Translations under genes and position numbers: made by a program
Assembly (NCBI RefSeq): GCF_035222485.1
Contig: NC_085925.1
Location: 3,782,001 to 3,846,000 of the forward strand
From: Podospora pseudoanserina
Lineage: Eukaryota > Ascomycota > Sordariomycetes > Sordariales > Podosporaceae
Direction: 5' to 3'
Length of the DNA: 64,000 bases
Shown: positions 1-10,600 of the stretch, piece by piece
How the letters are laid out: the number at the start of each line of letters is the position of its first letter
Position numbering within the stretch: the first letter of the stretch is position 1
Notes under the pieces: generated by a model
What the model was told of the DNA's origin: nothing
The model's input: only the letters and a program-made list of their open reading frames with translations
Database searches by the model: none

Positions 1-373
1 TCATTTACGACTAGGTTGAACCAAGCAAAGACACCAGGTACGCCACTGTAGCTTTGGCGAATCTTTGCTTACCTAAAGGATGGGGCATGAGGATAGTGTA
101 CTAGGATGACGTGTTGTAGACAGGGCAAGATAGCTACCATTTGATCAAAGAACACACATTGTCCCGAGAGGCCGTTCAACTTGCTGTGACAGCAAATAGG
201 CCGAAGCCAGGCCCACTGCTTATTACACCATACTCTGACATGTATACCACACAAATAAACCAGCAATGAACCACCAATATACTTTAACCCAAACACCATG
301 CCCGCCTGCCATGTTTCATGAAACAAAAAAGAGAAAGCGGAGGGTATATCACAACACCAAAATACCACCGCAA
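1..373. other. left-edge non-coding stretch
   Basis: This lies downstream of the LSH-type gene on the minus strand and presumably carries its 3' untranslated region. The short open frames here overlap each other and show no recognisable protein features. I see no RNA gene. Confidence 0.5.
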
Positions 374-3027
374 TCACTGCTTCCCCGTCTCCGTAATCCC
401 ATCAGCCTTTGTCTCAACAACCTTGTACACACCCGCATTACCCTCACCCGCCGCAGCCCGCTCATAAGCCTCATCACTCCTATCACACAACACCTCAATA
501 TCAGCATCACTGAGCACCTCCTTGTCCCCACTAAACTTGTACACCTGCCCATCCTTCAGCAGCAGCGCCTTGAGTGTTTCCTTGTCCAAGTCCTCTCTCA
601 TGTCAATCTTTTGCCCCATCGTCCTGAACCCACCCTTTTTGATCACCAGCTTCTCCAACCGTCTCTTTGCGTCTGCACTCCCCAATAGCTCGTCCTCTAC
701 CGTGTCCCTGGTAGCCAACCGGTACACAACCACCGGTCTTGTCTGACCAATCCTGTGAGCGCGATCTTGCGCTTGTAAATCCTGCTGCGGGTTCCAGTCA
801 CTATCAAACAAGATGACGGTGTCAGCCGAAGCAAGGTTGATACCCTGCCCCCCTGCCCTCGTAGTCAACAAGAAGATCTTGAGCTCAGGGTCCTTGTTGA
901 AATCCTCAATCTGCGCCTGGCGGTCCTCCTGCGCTACTGACCCATCGATGCGACATACCGGCCACCCGCGCAGGTCGGCGCAGTACGACTCGAGCAGATC
1001 AAGCTGCTTGTTGAACTGGCTGAAGATGAGCACCTTGTGGCCGCGCTCAAACAAGGCGGGGAGTAACCTGTCAAGAAGCAGCATCTTCCCTGAAGCAGTG
1101 ACGATGGACTCGTCCGCTTCGCAGTCGTAAAAGTGATGGGGGGAGTTGCACACCAGACGGAGCTGCATGACGGGGTTGCCGAGTTTCTTGAGGGAGATCT
1201 CGCGTTTGGCAAGCTCGAGGGTTTTGGCTCGTTCGAATTCATCGGTGTCTTCGTCGAGGCCATTTTGTGCCTGCAGTTCGGTTTCCTCTTCGAGTTGTTT
1301 GGCCAACTTGGCCTCAAAGGCGTCGTCGTCGAGCATGTCGTCGTCTGAATCGGCGTCTTTGTAGGATTTGCGGCCTCGTCGTGGTCGGCCGCGGACACTA
1401 CTAGGGGTGGACTGACGACTTGACTTGACGCTCTTGGGAGCGGGAGACTGCGGTGCTGGTGAGGCCTTGCGCTTGGTGCTGCCCTTCCGTGGTGATTCGC
1501 GAATCGGAAGGGCAGCTTCTGCCGCAGCACCTTGTTTCTTAGCCAGGGTTGCTGCTTTGGGAGGACGCCCACTAGGTCGCTTTCCCATCATGAGGGCAAA
1601 GGCATTCTTCTTCGCTGGAGGAGCTGGTGGCTCTTCCATCTTGACTGACATCGGGCTGGTCCTTGCGGTCGATGATGTGACCTCACTCTCCGTGTCTGGC
1701 TTCACGCTGCTTGACCTAGAGGAGCGTGTGCTGCGACTGAGCGATAATGCTGAGCTGTTGGCAGCTGTGAGCCTCTCCACGACCTTGTTTTCCAAGTAGG
1801 CCCGAGTGTCGATATTCTTATCGCTGATAGCGTTGTACAAGTCTGTCTGCTCCCTGGTCATCGGCGCATACAAAACATACTCTCTCTTTTTGGGCAGGTA
1901 CTTGGCGACATCAGCCTTGACTCTGCGCAGAAGCAAAGGCTGCAACACCACGTGCATCTTCTTGACGAGTTCTTGCTTGGCCTTATCAGCAATGAACTCT
2001 TCGGTTCCTTCTTCATCCTCGAGGTCACTAAAGTCGAACCAGCTCTCGAAGGACTCCCAGTCACTGAAGATCTTGGGCAACAAAAAGTTCAGCAGTGACC
2101 ACAGCTCCTTGAGGTTGTTCTGAAGAGGGGTGCCGGTAATCAGGAGTCGGGTGGCAGAGGTGAATGTCTTGAGTTCCCGAAACAGCTTGGAGTCAAAGTT
2201 CTTCATCCGGTGACCCTCGTCGATGATGATAAACTCCCAGTTTATCTTGGAAAGGTTGGCACGGTCACGGATGACCATCTCATAGGTCGTGCAGACGACG
2301 GGAAACTTATTCGTAGGTCTGCCTCCCACGAGATGTTTGTTGATCTGGTTCTTGAAAATGCCGATACGCTGCTCGGGGGTGCCGTGGTACATGCAAACAG
2401 GGATTGAGGGGACCCATTTGTGAAACTCATTCATCCAGTTCGATAGTGTACTCAACGGAGCAACAATCAGATGTGGACCGAGGTAATTTTCTTGCTCGCG
2501 GAGGAGAGCAATCAGGGAGATGGTTTGAATGGTTTTGCCTGGAGGGTATTAGCATGTCAGTGTTAACGAAGCCGTGTAAGTGCTTGCATACCGAGACCCA
2601 TCTCGTCAGCCAAAATGCCACTCATTCCCTGTACGCAAATCTCGTACATCCAAGTAAGACCCTCCAACTGGTAGTCTCGCATGGTGCCGCCAACCAAGCA
2701 CTTGGGCTGCTTGGCCATGGTCAAGTCATGTTCTCCCAGTGTCTTGCCATCCAAGCCTGTTCCAACTCGGCCGAGGACTTTGGTCTTGTCTGTCAGAATG
2801 CTGCTAAACGCTGCACTCTGGGCGAGAAGAGCATCCAGGTCCTTTCCCTTAGCCTCACGCTCCTCCTTTGTCAAGGGTCTTCGCTTCCATTTCTTCTTGC
2901 GCTTCTCCTCAGCCTTGAGATTCGCGAGGTGGGCCTTTTCCTCCTCGGCGGCGAGTATTTGCTCCTCTCTCAGCTTGGTGTAGCTCATTTTGGGCTTCTC
3001 GGCTTCCATCGTATCGGCGGACGCCAT
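374..3027 (-). CDS. mus-30: LSH/HELLS/Irc5-family SNF2 chromatin remodeler (MUS-30-like)
   Basis: ATP-dependent nucleosome remodeler of the LSH/DDM1/Irc5 branch, acting in the nucleus in genome stability and heterochromatin-related processes. The model has two exons, 2592-3027 and 374-2538. The intron at 2539-2591 (GTATGC...CTCCAG) falls inside Walker A, so DEMGLG joins KTIQTISL, and the product is 866 aa. Seen motifs are DEMGLGKT near residue 145, the DEGH box (IIIDEGHRMKN) near 252, the helicase-C strand FSQFNKQLDLL near 650, and DRAHRIGQ near 748. A basic/acidic low-complexity insert of roughly 190 residues separates the two lobes and carries AT-hook-like cores (GRPP near 466, RGRPRRGR near 530). 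I chose the ATG at 3027 (MASADTMEAEK); an in-frame upstream ATG at 3075 is possible. The paralogue call is LSH rather than ISWI because the sequence around LIVAPLSTLSNWMNEF matches fungal Irc5. It is divergent from the Arc1-type gene. Confidence 0.9.
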
Positions 3028-3819
3028 CGGGGCGGAAGCGAGCGATGGTGCGCAAGGGCTGATATGGTGTCGCAATGGAGAGCTACTAGGGAAGTCGTGA
3101 TCGGACGAAAAACGCTGCTATCGCACGTCCGGATGAAAGAGAGCGGTCGCAAGTCGCAATTGGGAGCGAGGGGTGGGAGGGATGTCCCGGTGGTCAAAGC
3201 ACGGCGGAATGCAACTCGCCACCACGCAGAAATCGTCGAGCAGTCGAACAATGAAGGCCAATTGAGTCGCCCAACTACTAAGCAGACAGTAGATTGTAGT
3301 AAAAAAGGACTTGATCCGTCCAGAAAATACAAGGGCTTCTCCAAGAAGAGACAAGAGTGGCACTTCCCCCAAAAATGGTGAGAAAACACCGAAGGCAAAA
3401 CAGTTTTGACAAAATCAATTAACGGAGGCGCGTCGATGCACGCGACGGGCGATGGCGATTTTAATCCATTTCTGCACGCGTCAAAGAAGCAACGACGCGC
3501 AGTCACGCGCTTTTCCCAAAGCGACGCAGGTGCCAAGACAACCGTTATGCTCCCCCGCATTCCTGCCTGAAAGCCAAGGTCAGAAAATGCTAGAGCTCAA
3601 GCTGCCCCTCCTTTTGACTCAGAAAAAAGTGCCCCGCATTGAACATTGAACAGCTTCAATCAAGTCTATCATATTCCCGACCAACGGGATACACCAACCA
3701 CGCTGTCCTTCCTCCGCCCCTCCTTTGCTGCTCTCCGAAGCGCAATCCCTCTTTCCACCAGTCGACCATTCCAGTCACGACGACTTTCCTCCCTGTTTTT
3801 CCTGTCGAACCCGCGCATC
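3028..3819. promoter_or_regulatory. divergent promoter region, LSH / Arc1
   Basis: This is the 792-bp gap between two start codons pointing away from each other. The open frames here lack family signatures. Pyrimidine-rich stretches precede the Arc1 start at 3820, as expected of a fungal 5' leader. I see no clear TATA box. Confidence 0.45.
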
Positions 3820-5052
3820 ATGGCCTACCTCGACTCCCAGAAATACACCCCCGCCGAGGAAACTGAGATCCAATCCTGGCTCTCCAAGGCCTCCTCCGTG
3901 TCTCCCGATAACTCCTCCCTCCTTGACGAGATTAACAATACCCTCGCCACCCGCACCACCGCCCTCGGCACCAAGCCCTCCAAAGCCGATATTGCTCTGT
4001 ATGAGTCCCTCGCGCCCCTCGTCAAGTCCTGGGACCCCGAGCAGCGCACCGGCGAGCACGGCCACCCCAACATTGTTCGCCTCGTCGACTTTGTGCAAAA
4101 CTCACCCTTTTTCGGTCTCGACGTCAAGGACAAGGTCGAGGTCGATGTTGAGGATATTCGCTATGTCAAGCCCGTCGTTGACGCCAAGGCCGAGAAGGAG
4201 AGGTTGAAGAAGGAGAAGGCTGCTGCTGCTGCTGCTGCTGCCGCCGCTGGTGGTAACGCTGAGCAAAAGACCCTCGTCGACCGCACGAAGGAGGCTGCCC
4301 AAACAGTCGTTGAAAAGGCCGTCGAAGCCAAAAACACCGTTGTCGAGGCTGTCACTGGCGACGCTGCCGTCGCCGCTGGTGCCAAGCCCCAAAAGCAAAA
4401 GAAGGAAAAGAAGGAGAAGAAGGGCCGCGAGCCCGCCCCTCCCCCACCTCCCCAGGTCCTCTCGCCGTGCCTGATCGACCTCCGTGTTGGCCACATCCTC
4501 AAGGCTATCAAGCACCCCGAAGCTGATTCCCTTTATGTCTCCACCATCGCCATGGGCGACAAGCCCGGCACCGACGACACCACCGAAGTCGACGGTCAAA
4601 TCTGCCGCACTGTCTGCTCGGGTTTGAACGGGTTGGTTCCTCTTGAGGAGATGCAAGGCCGCAAGGTGGTGGTGGTGTGCAACCTTAAGCCGGTCAAGAT
4701 GAGGGGCATCAAGAGCAGCGCCATGGTGCTGGCTGCCTCGCCCAAGATCAAGGAGGGAGAGGTGGATGATCACAAAGGCCCCGTCGAGCTGGTCAACCCA
4801 CCTGCCGATGCCAAGGCTGGCGAGAGGGTCTACTTTGAGGGGTGGGCCGGCGAGCCGGAGAAGGTGCTGAACCCAAAGAAGAAGATTTGGGAGACGTTCC
4901 AGCCTGGGTTTACGACTACGGACGACTTGGAGGTTGCGTTTGATGCGGGGGTTGTGGAGGCGCTGGAGGGGAAGACGGGGTTGGGCAAGTTGGTGACGGA
5001 GAGCGGAGGGGTTTGCAAGGTGAAGAGTTTGACGGGTGCGCAGGTTAGGTAA
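3820..5052 (+). CDS. ARC1: Arc1/EMAP-II-type tRNA-binding aminoacylation cofactor
   Basis: Cytosolic cofactor that binds tRNA and docks methionyl- and glutamyl-tRNA synthetases (yeast Arc1p family). Single exon, 410 aa, ATG at 3820 (MAYLDSQKYTP). In order: a GST-like N-terminal domain (about 1-125), a Lys/Ala-rich linker with a polyalanine run from repeated GCT codons (about 133-146) and a KEKKEKKG segment (about 190-206), then a C-terminal OB-fold tRNA-binding domain (about 218-410) with DLRVGHI and the downstream CNLKPVKMRGIKSSAM motif typical of EMAP-II domains. An AATAAA at 5111-5116 is a plausible polyadenylation signal. The frame stays open upstream of the ATG to 3643 without an in-frame ATG; see findings. 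The family call is firm; the partner synthetases are inferred from yeast. Confidence 0.9.
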   Translation: MAYLDSQKYTPAEETEIQSWLSKASSVSPDNSSLLDEINNTLATRTTALGTKPSKADIALYESLAPLVKSWDPEQRTGEHGHPNIVRLVDFVQNSPFFGLDVKDKVEVDVEDIRYVKPVVDAKAEKERLKKEKAAAAAAAAAAGGNAEQKTLVDRTKEAAQTVVEKAVEAKNTVVEAVTGDAAVAAGAKPQKQKKEKKEKKGREPAPPPPPQVLSPCLIDLRVGHILKAIKHPEADSLYVSTIAMGDKPGTDDTTEVDGQICRTVCSGLNGLVPLEEMQGRKVVVVCNLKPVKMRGIKSSAMVLAASPKIKEGEVDDHKGPVELVNPPADAKAGERVYFEGWAGEPEKVLNPKKKIWETFQPGFTTTDDLEVAFDAGVVEALEGKTGLGKLVTESGGVCKVKSLTGAQVR

Positions 5053-5148
5053 TTTCTTCTTTTGAGTGTTTGGTTGTTTCACTGTGTGCAGGAACGATGG
5101 AGGAAAATAGAATAAAAAGGCTGTTTCCCTGTAATTTGCCTATGGAAG

Positions 5149-5180
5149 AAGGAAAGAAAGAAAGAAAGAAAGAGAGAAAA
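5149..5180. repeat. GAAA-type microsatellite
   Basis: A tract of repeated GAAA units with minor interruptions, in the 3' region between two convergent genes. No function is implied. Confidence 0.8.
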
Positions 5181-5281
5181 TAAAAGCAACTAAAAATGTC
5201 ATGAAACCTCCCCTTCTTCTTTCACCCGTCTCTCCGTCTCCTCCCCTCCCCCCCCTTTTTTTAATAAAAAAAATGATCAAC

Positions 5282-5793
5282 TTAGTTTGGCTTGGTCAAA
5301 ATCGCCGTGGGGAACGCTCCGGTGTGAGTCGGCGCGCAGCCGGTAGTGACGTACTCGGTGATGGTGGGGATCACGCATCCGGTAACGCACTTGGGGCAGC
5401 GGGCGGTGACGGTTTGGGTGGACGTCTTGGGGCAGCAGTCGTCGTGGCAGGGGACCTCCTTTTGCTCGATCTTGATGTAGGCAGGGCACATGATGGGGTC
5501 TTTGGGCTCGGGGCAGGCGGTGGCGCAGGCTTTTGGGGTGGTGGTGGTTGTGTGGGTGTAGCAGGAAGGCTTTGCGGAACAGGCGGTTGGTTTGCTGGGG
5601 GGTGATTACGGGGAGGGAGGCGGTGATGGCTGGGCCGCCGCCGGGGACGGTGAGGACTGGGAGGGAGGTGCCGGCTGGGATGGCGGAGCTGAACGGGGGA
5701 GGGGGGAGTTAGTTAGTGGGGATGGGAGGAGGGAAGGGGAAAGGGGACGTACACTGCTCCGGCGAGGAGGAGGAGGAGGGTTGGGAGTTGCAT
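5282..5793 (-). CDS. small Cys-rich secreted protein, reading frame probably broken or oddly spliced
   Basis: Not a family I recognise. The ATG at 5793 starts a signal peptide (MQLPTLLLLLAGAV...), followed by a good intron at 5689-5752 (GTACGT...TTCAG). Exon 2 continues with SAIPAGTSLPVLTVPG but then loses frame at a run of six G (5597-5602, plus strand). The downstream frame is clearly coding-like: it holds about a dozen cysteines (for example CATACPEP, CHDDCCPK, CPKCVTGC), ends TAILTKPN and stops at 5282-5284. Either the run carries one base too many (sequence error or mutation; intended product about 148 aa), or one longer intron at 5595-5752 joins the signal peptide straight to the Cys-rich part (117 aa). 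The composition is that of secreted or cell-surface fungal proteins. Confidence 0.6.
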
Positions 5794-7651
5794 TTTTGTT
5801 GGAGAGGTGTGTGTGGGTAGAAGGCTAATAATACCTTTGCTTGATGAGCTGGTGGGTGCTGGTGGTGAAGAGGATGAGAAAGCACGAGGGGCAAGGTCAG
5901 AGTCTGGGAGCTTTATACTCTCACGCCGGCCATACTTTGGTTTCTCCTGTCGTTTTCTGTTCCTGAATCAGACCCTCAGTTGACATGTGCGATCGACGGT
6001 GTCACTCCCAGAGAGGTAGAAACAACGAAACGGTAACAGCGCACAATGCTACGGCAGCGACAAGCTGATGGGGTTAGACCTGACTTGGCATCACGTTTAA
6101 TCTGGTGATTTCTGCAGAGAGATCGGGGGTAGAGATGCAGAGATGGGCATGGATACAACGCAGAAAAGGGGTCTACACTTTGAGGTGGATGTGACTGCCT
6201 CCGATGGGATGCATGTGCCTCGATGAGTGGCAGATGTGTTGAAGATACCCAACGGGTCTCTGCTTTCCGAGCCGGACATATGCTCTGCCTGTGCTCATAC
6301 ACAACCCAACCTACTGTGTGTGTCGTCTTGACCCGATGACATTTTATGCTGTCCTTCTCATAGGCATAACTGAAGCTCCAGCATAAAATCATATCACAGT
6401 CCAAAACCCTCCCTGCACTCAACCATACCCAGCTGCGACTTTCTCTCTCGTTCCGGCTGCGTTAATTTACACCTATATTAACTGATTGCTACCGTAACAA
6501 ACATTAGGCGAGCGAGCAAAACCCATAAACCGGGGGTGTACATAACTCGCGGATGCTGTTTCCAGGTTCAGGTCCCAAAGCCAAGACAACGATGCCCGTT
6601 CAGGTAGACGCGGCAGATATAAAGCCGTTATTTTCTTGGAAGCCTCTGGCGTCCAGCCTCTCAACATCTGTCAACTTTCCGAGGGTTTCGCAAGATTCCC
6701 GAGGTCTTTTAGAAACCACCGAGGTTTGTCCATAAGAACATGGGGAATAACAGAACGGATACGAACCGGAAACAAACAACTCTGCTTTCTGGTAGATACC
6801 ATCCCGGGAAGTGGGAGAAAGTTTCTATTTATGTTTCCTTGGGTTCCTGGAATTGTGGATTTGAGCCAGACCAAAAAACAAAAACACAGAATCACAACCG
6901 TGGTACTGTTATAAGGTATCTAGGGGGCAAGGCAAAACTCGACGTTGCTTTTGGGAAAGCTGGGGAAAGAGCCGATGAATTGGTCTCGGCATGGAGAGTC
7001 GGGAACGGCATGGTGACAGCGTCTGGCCTTGGCCCTTCAACCTCCTCCGCAACGGAAGCATTCTAGTTACTAATTGCGATACTTCCGTCTCTCAAAACTG
7101 GGGTTTCTGTTGTTGACTTTATCTCTCTTCTGCAAGCAGGACGTCCTATCACACCGACAAACACGCTCCCGTGGGTGCTGAATCGCCGGTTCGGAGTCGA
7201 AGGCAATGGAACCCGCCCATCCATCATCTCATTCTTACTTTGCTGTTTTCCGCCCATCTCTTGATGCCCAGCCATACGAGTTTCAGTAGACAGGTGTCCT
7301 ATGAGAGTTGAGGATGTATCAATTACATCTTTCAAGGCCTTTCTCGCACGTTGATACCACGACAAAACATCAGATTTGAGCAAGTGATGCACCTCACCTC
7401 TTATACTTTTCATATCACACAAACATGCTACCCAACCATATCTGTACTCTACTTTACATTTTCTCAAACCATCACGCCTCCCCTCGCCAAAGTCTTTTTA
7501 TCCGCAATTCTCCCAAAACCCAGTTCATCTACAACGCCACGCAGTATTCATGAAGCCAAAAACAACAAAATAAGAAAGACCCTTGCCGAAATAAAATAAA
7601 AACGCCGCCCGATGCGCATAACCCCAGTGTTGTAAATACTTGTGTAGAACA
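5794..7651. other. gene-poor intergenic stretch
   Basis: This 1.86-kb interval lies between the start of the secreted-protein gene and the stop of the mitochondrial RNA polymerase gene. Open frames of up to about 148 codons exist on both strands (for example minus 5976-6422 and plus 6740-7066). They overlap, lack family motifs and have unconvincing composition. No RNA gene was recognised. Confidence 0.45.
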
Positions 7652-10600
7652 TCATGAGAAAAAGTACTTGCTCTGCCTCAGCATTTGAATGTCAAAGTCG
7701 CCCTTGGCCGGGATGTCGGGGAAGGTCAGTGGAAGCCAGACAGTGACTTTTTGTTGCTGTGTTGTATTATTAGGAAAATTTTTGTCCTTTCTTGCCGAGA
7801 AAAGGTTCTTCTCCCACTTCTTCCCAGACACTTGGGCGGACTCGTCGGCTTGTTCCCCCTCTCCCAAGAGCTCTGTTGCGTCAGCCTCGCCCTCCATACC
7901 GTGCTCCATGCCGTCCTCCATGCCATCATCCGGTGCCGCCGTTGTGTCCGCCTCCGCTTCCACCGCCTCGGCGGCGCCGACCATCGAGTCAGGTGAACCC
8001 AACTTCTCAAGGATGCTAGCAGGCGTAACCATTTCCTCGCCTTCGAGTCTCTCCGAGGGAACCTCCGACTTGAGAAGCTTGAGCCGCTTCACTTCGAGCA
8101 ACAACTCTTGACGGGCTGTCATGCGAAAGCCCTTCCGCCAATCTTCGATCGCTTTCCCGGCCGGTGTGTTCTTGACGACGGTGGCGAGGTATACGGAATC
8201 ACCAAAGCGGGCTTCAAACTCGCGCTTCAGGCGGCCAATGACATCCTCTTCGTGGATTCTAATGAATGAGTCCCTGATGATGTCACTCATGATGTCTACA
8301 TCAGACGCGTGCGTCCAAAACGAATCGTGGACGGCCGCAAACGTCAGGCCGCGCTCATCAGACTCCAACGCCGACAGCATCATGTGGCTGGCGTCGAGAG
8401 AATGAATGAAATTGGGCGGGAAGGCCTGCAGCTGCTTACGTCGGTTCACAGGGTCGGATCGATTCGTGTCCATAAGGCTGAGATTTTGAAGACAGGTCGC
8501 GATCACACGATTGGCCGTGTTACGGTATGGCTGCACCACAGGCATCCGCAGGGGCGTTGTCCATACGATGGTGGAGAGAAACTTTTCCTTGAGAGCTTCA
8601 AGCGTGGATTCGTTCTTGACCGCTCTGAGCGACTTCGACTTCCGCTTGGGTGCCATGATAGTAACCTCGTCAGATGCTACTTTTTTGGGCCGCGGTCTGT
8701 GCGAATCGGCTTCATATAAGGCCTGCTGGGCCTGCTGGTGCTCGACCTCATCCTGCTCCTCCATGGCAATCCTTCTCAGCTGCTCGGCGTTCAGTGACTG
8801 GCATACACGGCCGCCTATTTCACCTAGCCACTTCTGGATGTCGTGGGCGCCCTTGAACATGCTAGACAGTGCGTCAAACACCTTGCTAGTGCAGTAGGAG
8901 GCGAGCACGTTGGGATTGATACCGGTGTCAGCCTCAATGGTGGGATAGAGGGCATCCAGCTGTTTCAGGATCTGCTTTCTGGCACCTGTTCGAGTGACGC
9001 CGTAGACGTTCGTCATGACGGTCTGCTTAACCACCTTTCTGACGATCTTGCCTTTGAGGGCTATCGCAAGGTCAAGCTTGAGCTCGTCGGCGTCATGGTC
9101 TATGCGTTTTGCCACGATATCAGCGACGGCCGAGTAGACATCGGCCGGCCGCTCGCCGGGAATGAGATTGACCTGCTCGGCACCCCACGCGTCACCACCG
9201 AGAGCGGCATAATGCTGAAGTCCATTGCAGGTGCCGTCTTGGTGAATTGGGAGGTGGGACACGAACTTAGTAGGGTCCGGGTGCTCCAGGGCGTCTGTCA
9301 GCTCAAAGCAGGTCGCAAGGCATTGCCATGGGTCCTCGGCCTTGAGCCACCAGCCGTTGCCGTTCAGCGGGTTCCGAACCGAGTCGAGCGCGTTCTGAAG
9401 GTTTTCATTGGCAAACTCCTCACGCTCGGCCAAACTCGCCTTGTCGAAACCGTAGACGTTGGCGAGATGGATCTTGAGCCACCGCAGCCCGTTGGTGCCC
9501 AGCGGCTTTCCTTTGGCAAACTTGAGCAGGCCGCGCATGTGGTCAGCACCCATATGGTTAAGGTAGGTCGGAACCGGGTACGCTCGCCCACGGAAATCCA
9601 GATTGTGAGGGAAGAAGAAGGTCTGGTCACGGAAGGCTCGTGCGATCTCCAACTGGAAATTCATAAAGCATCGCTGCGAGTGCAGACCGCCCTTTTCGTT
9701 CTCGACGGCCTTGACAGCTTTGAGCCAAACACGTCGGGCCAAGGGGTCGTCCAGGTTTTCAGGCTCGGGCGGCATCGGTAGGTTGGGGTTCACGGCTGGA
9801 ATGTTGGCGACTTCTGCTCCGTTATTCCAGGCTTCAAGCATGACATCGAACACCTTGCGGTTGATTCTCCAAGCTGTTTGCCCCAACACATCGAGCCCCT
9901 TCATCATCTGCTCCATGTCGCCTCTCTCGATGGCGGCCTCGGTGTAGATCTGCTGATCCTTCTCCTGTGCCTTGGCTCGAACCACGGATGTCGGATATTC
10001 GATGAACCCGCCCTTCTCCCACTTGGTCCATGGCTCAGGCTCGACCACCATGGGCAGATGCCGGGCAAGCACCTCAACTCGAGGTTCCGTCTTCAGGATA
10101 TCGACCAGGGCGCGATTGGGCACAATGACGCCAACCTTCTTTCCCCTCCTCAGCTGGGTTGAATGGGAGAAGGCGGGCTGCATCTGCGAGACGAGCTCCT
10201 TGGTCTCCGGGTGCTCCCTGACGACGGTCACCTTTGCCGTGTCCAGAAAAGCGCCCAGCAGCAGAGCGCCGAATTTGGTTTTGGTGGTCGCAGGCCACCT
10301 TGGCTCCAAAATCGGCAATGGCAAGTCAGAGGAAAAGACCTTGCCATCATTGGCCGCTTGGGCTGGCTCTTCCTGGCCTCCTCTCTTGGCCGCATAGTAG
10401 TCGCGCGCCTTGGCCACCTTCAAGAGCGTCTTCGCCTTTTGCTCACGAGCCTTTTGCGTCCTGGCCATCTCTTTTGGGATGCTCTGCGTTGCCTTGTAGA
10501 CTCGAATGTCTTCTTCGACGCTGCTCGCGAGGTGATGCACGACCCTGGTGAGAGGAACGCCCTTATCGACACCATATGTGGAAACCAGACTGAGCAAGGA

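Noticed and set aside
5976-6422. 148-codon minus-strand frame
   Set aside because: Unconvincing composition, no motif, and no neighbour context that calls for a gene.
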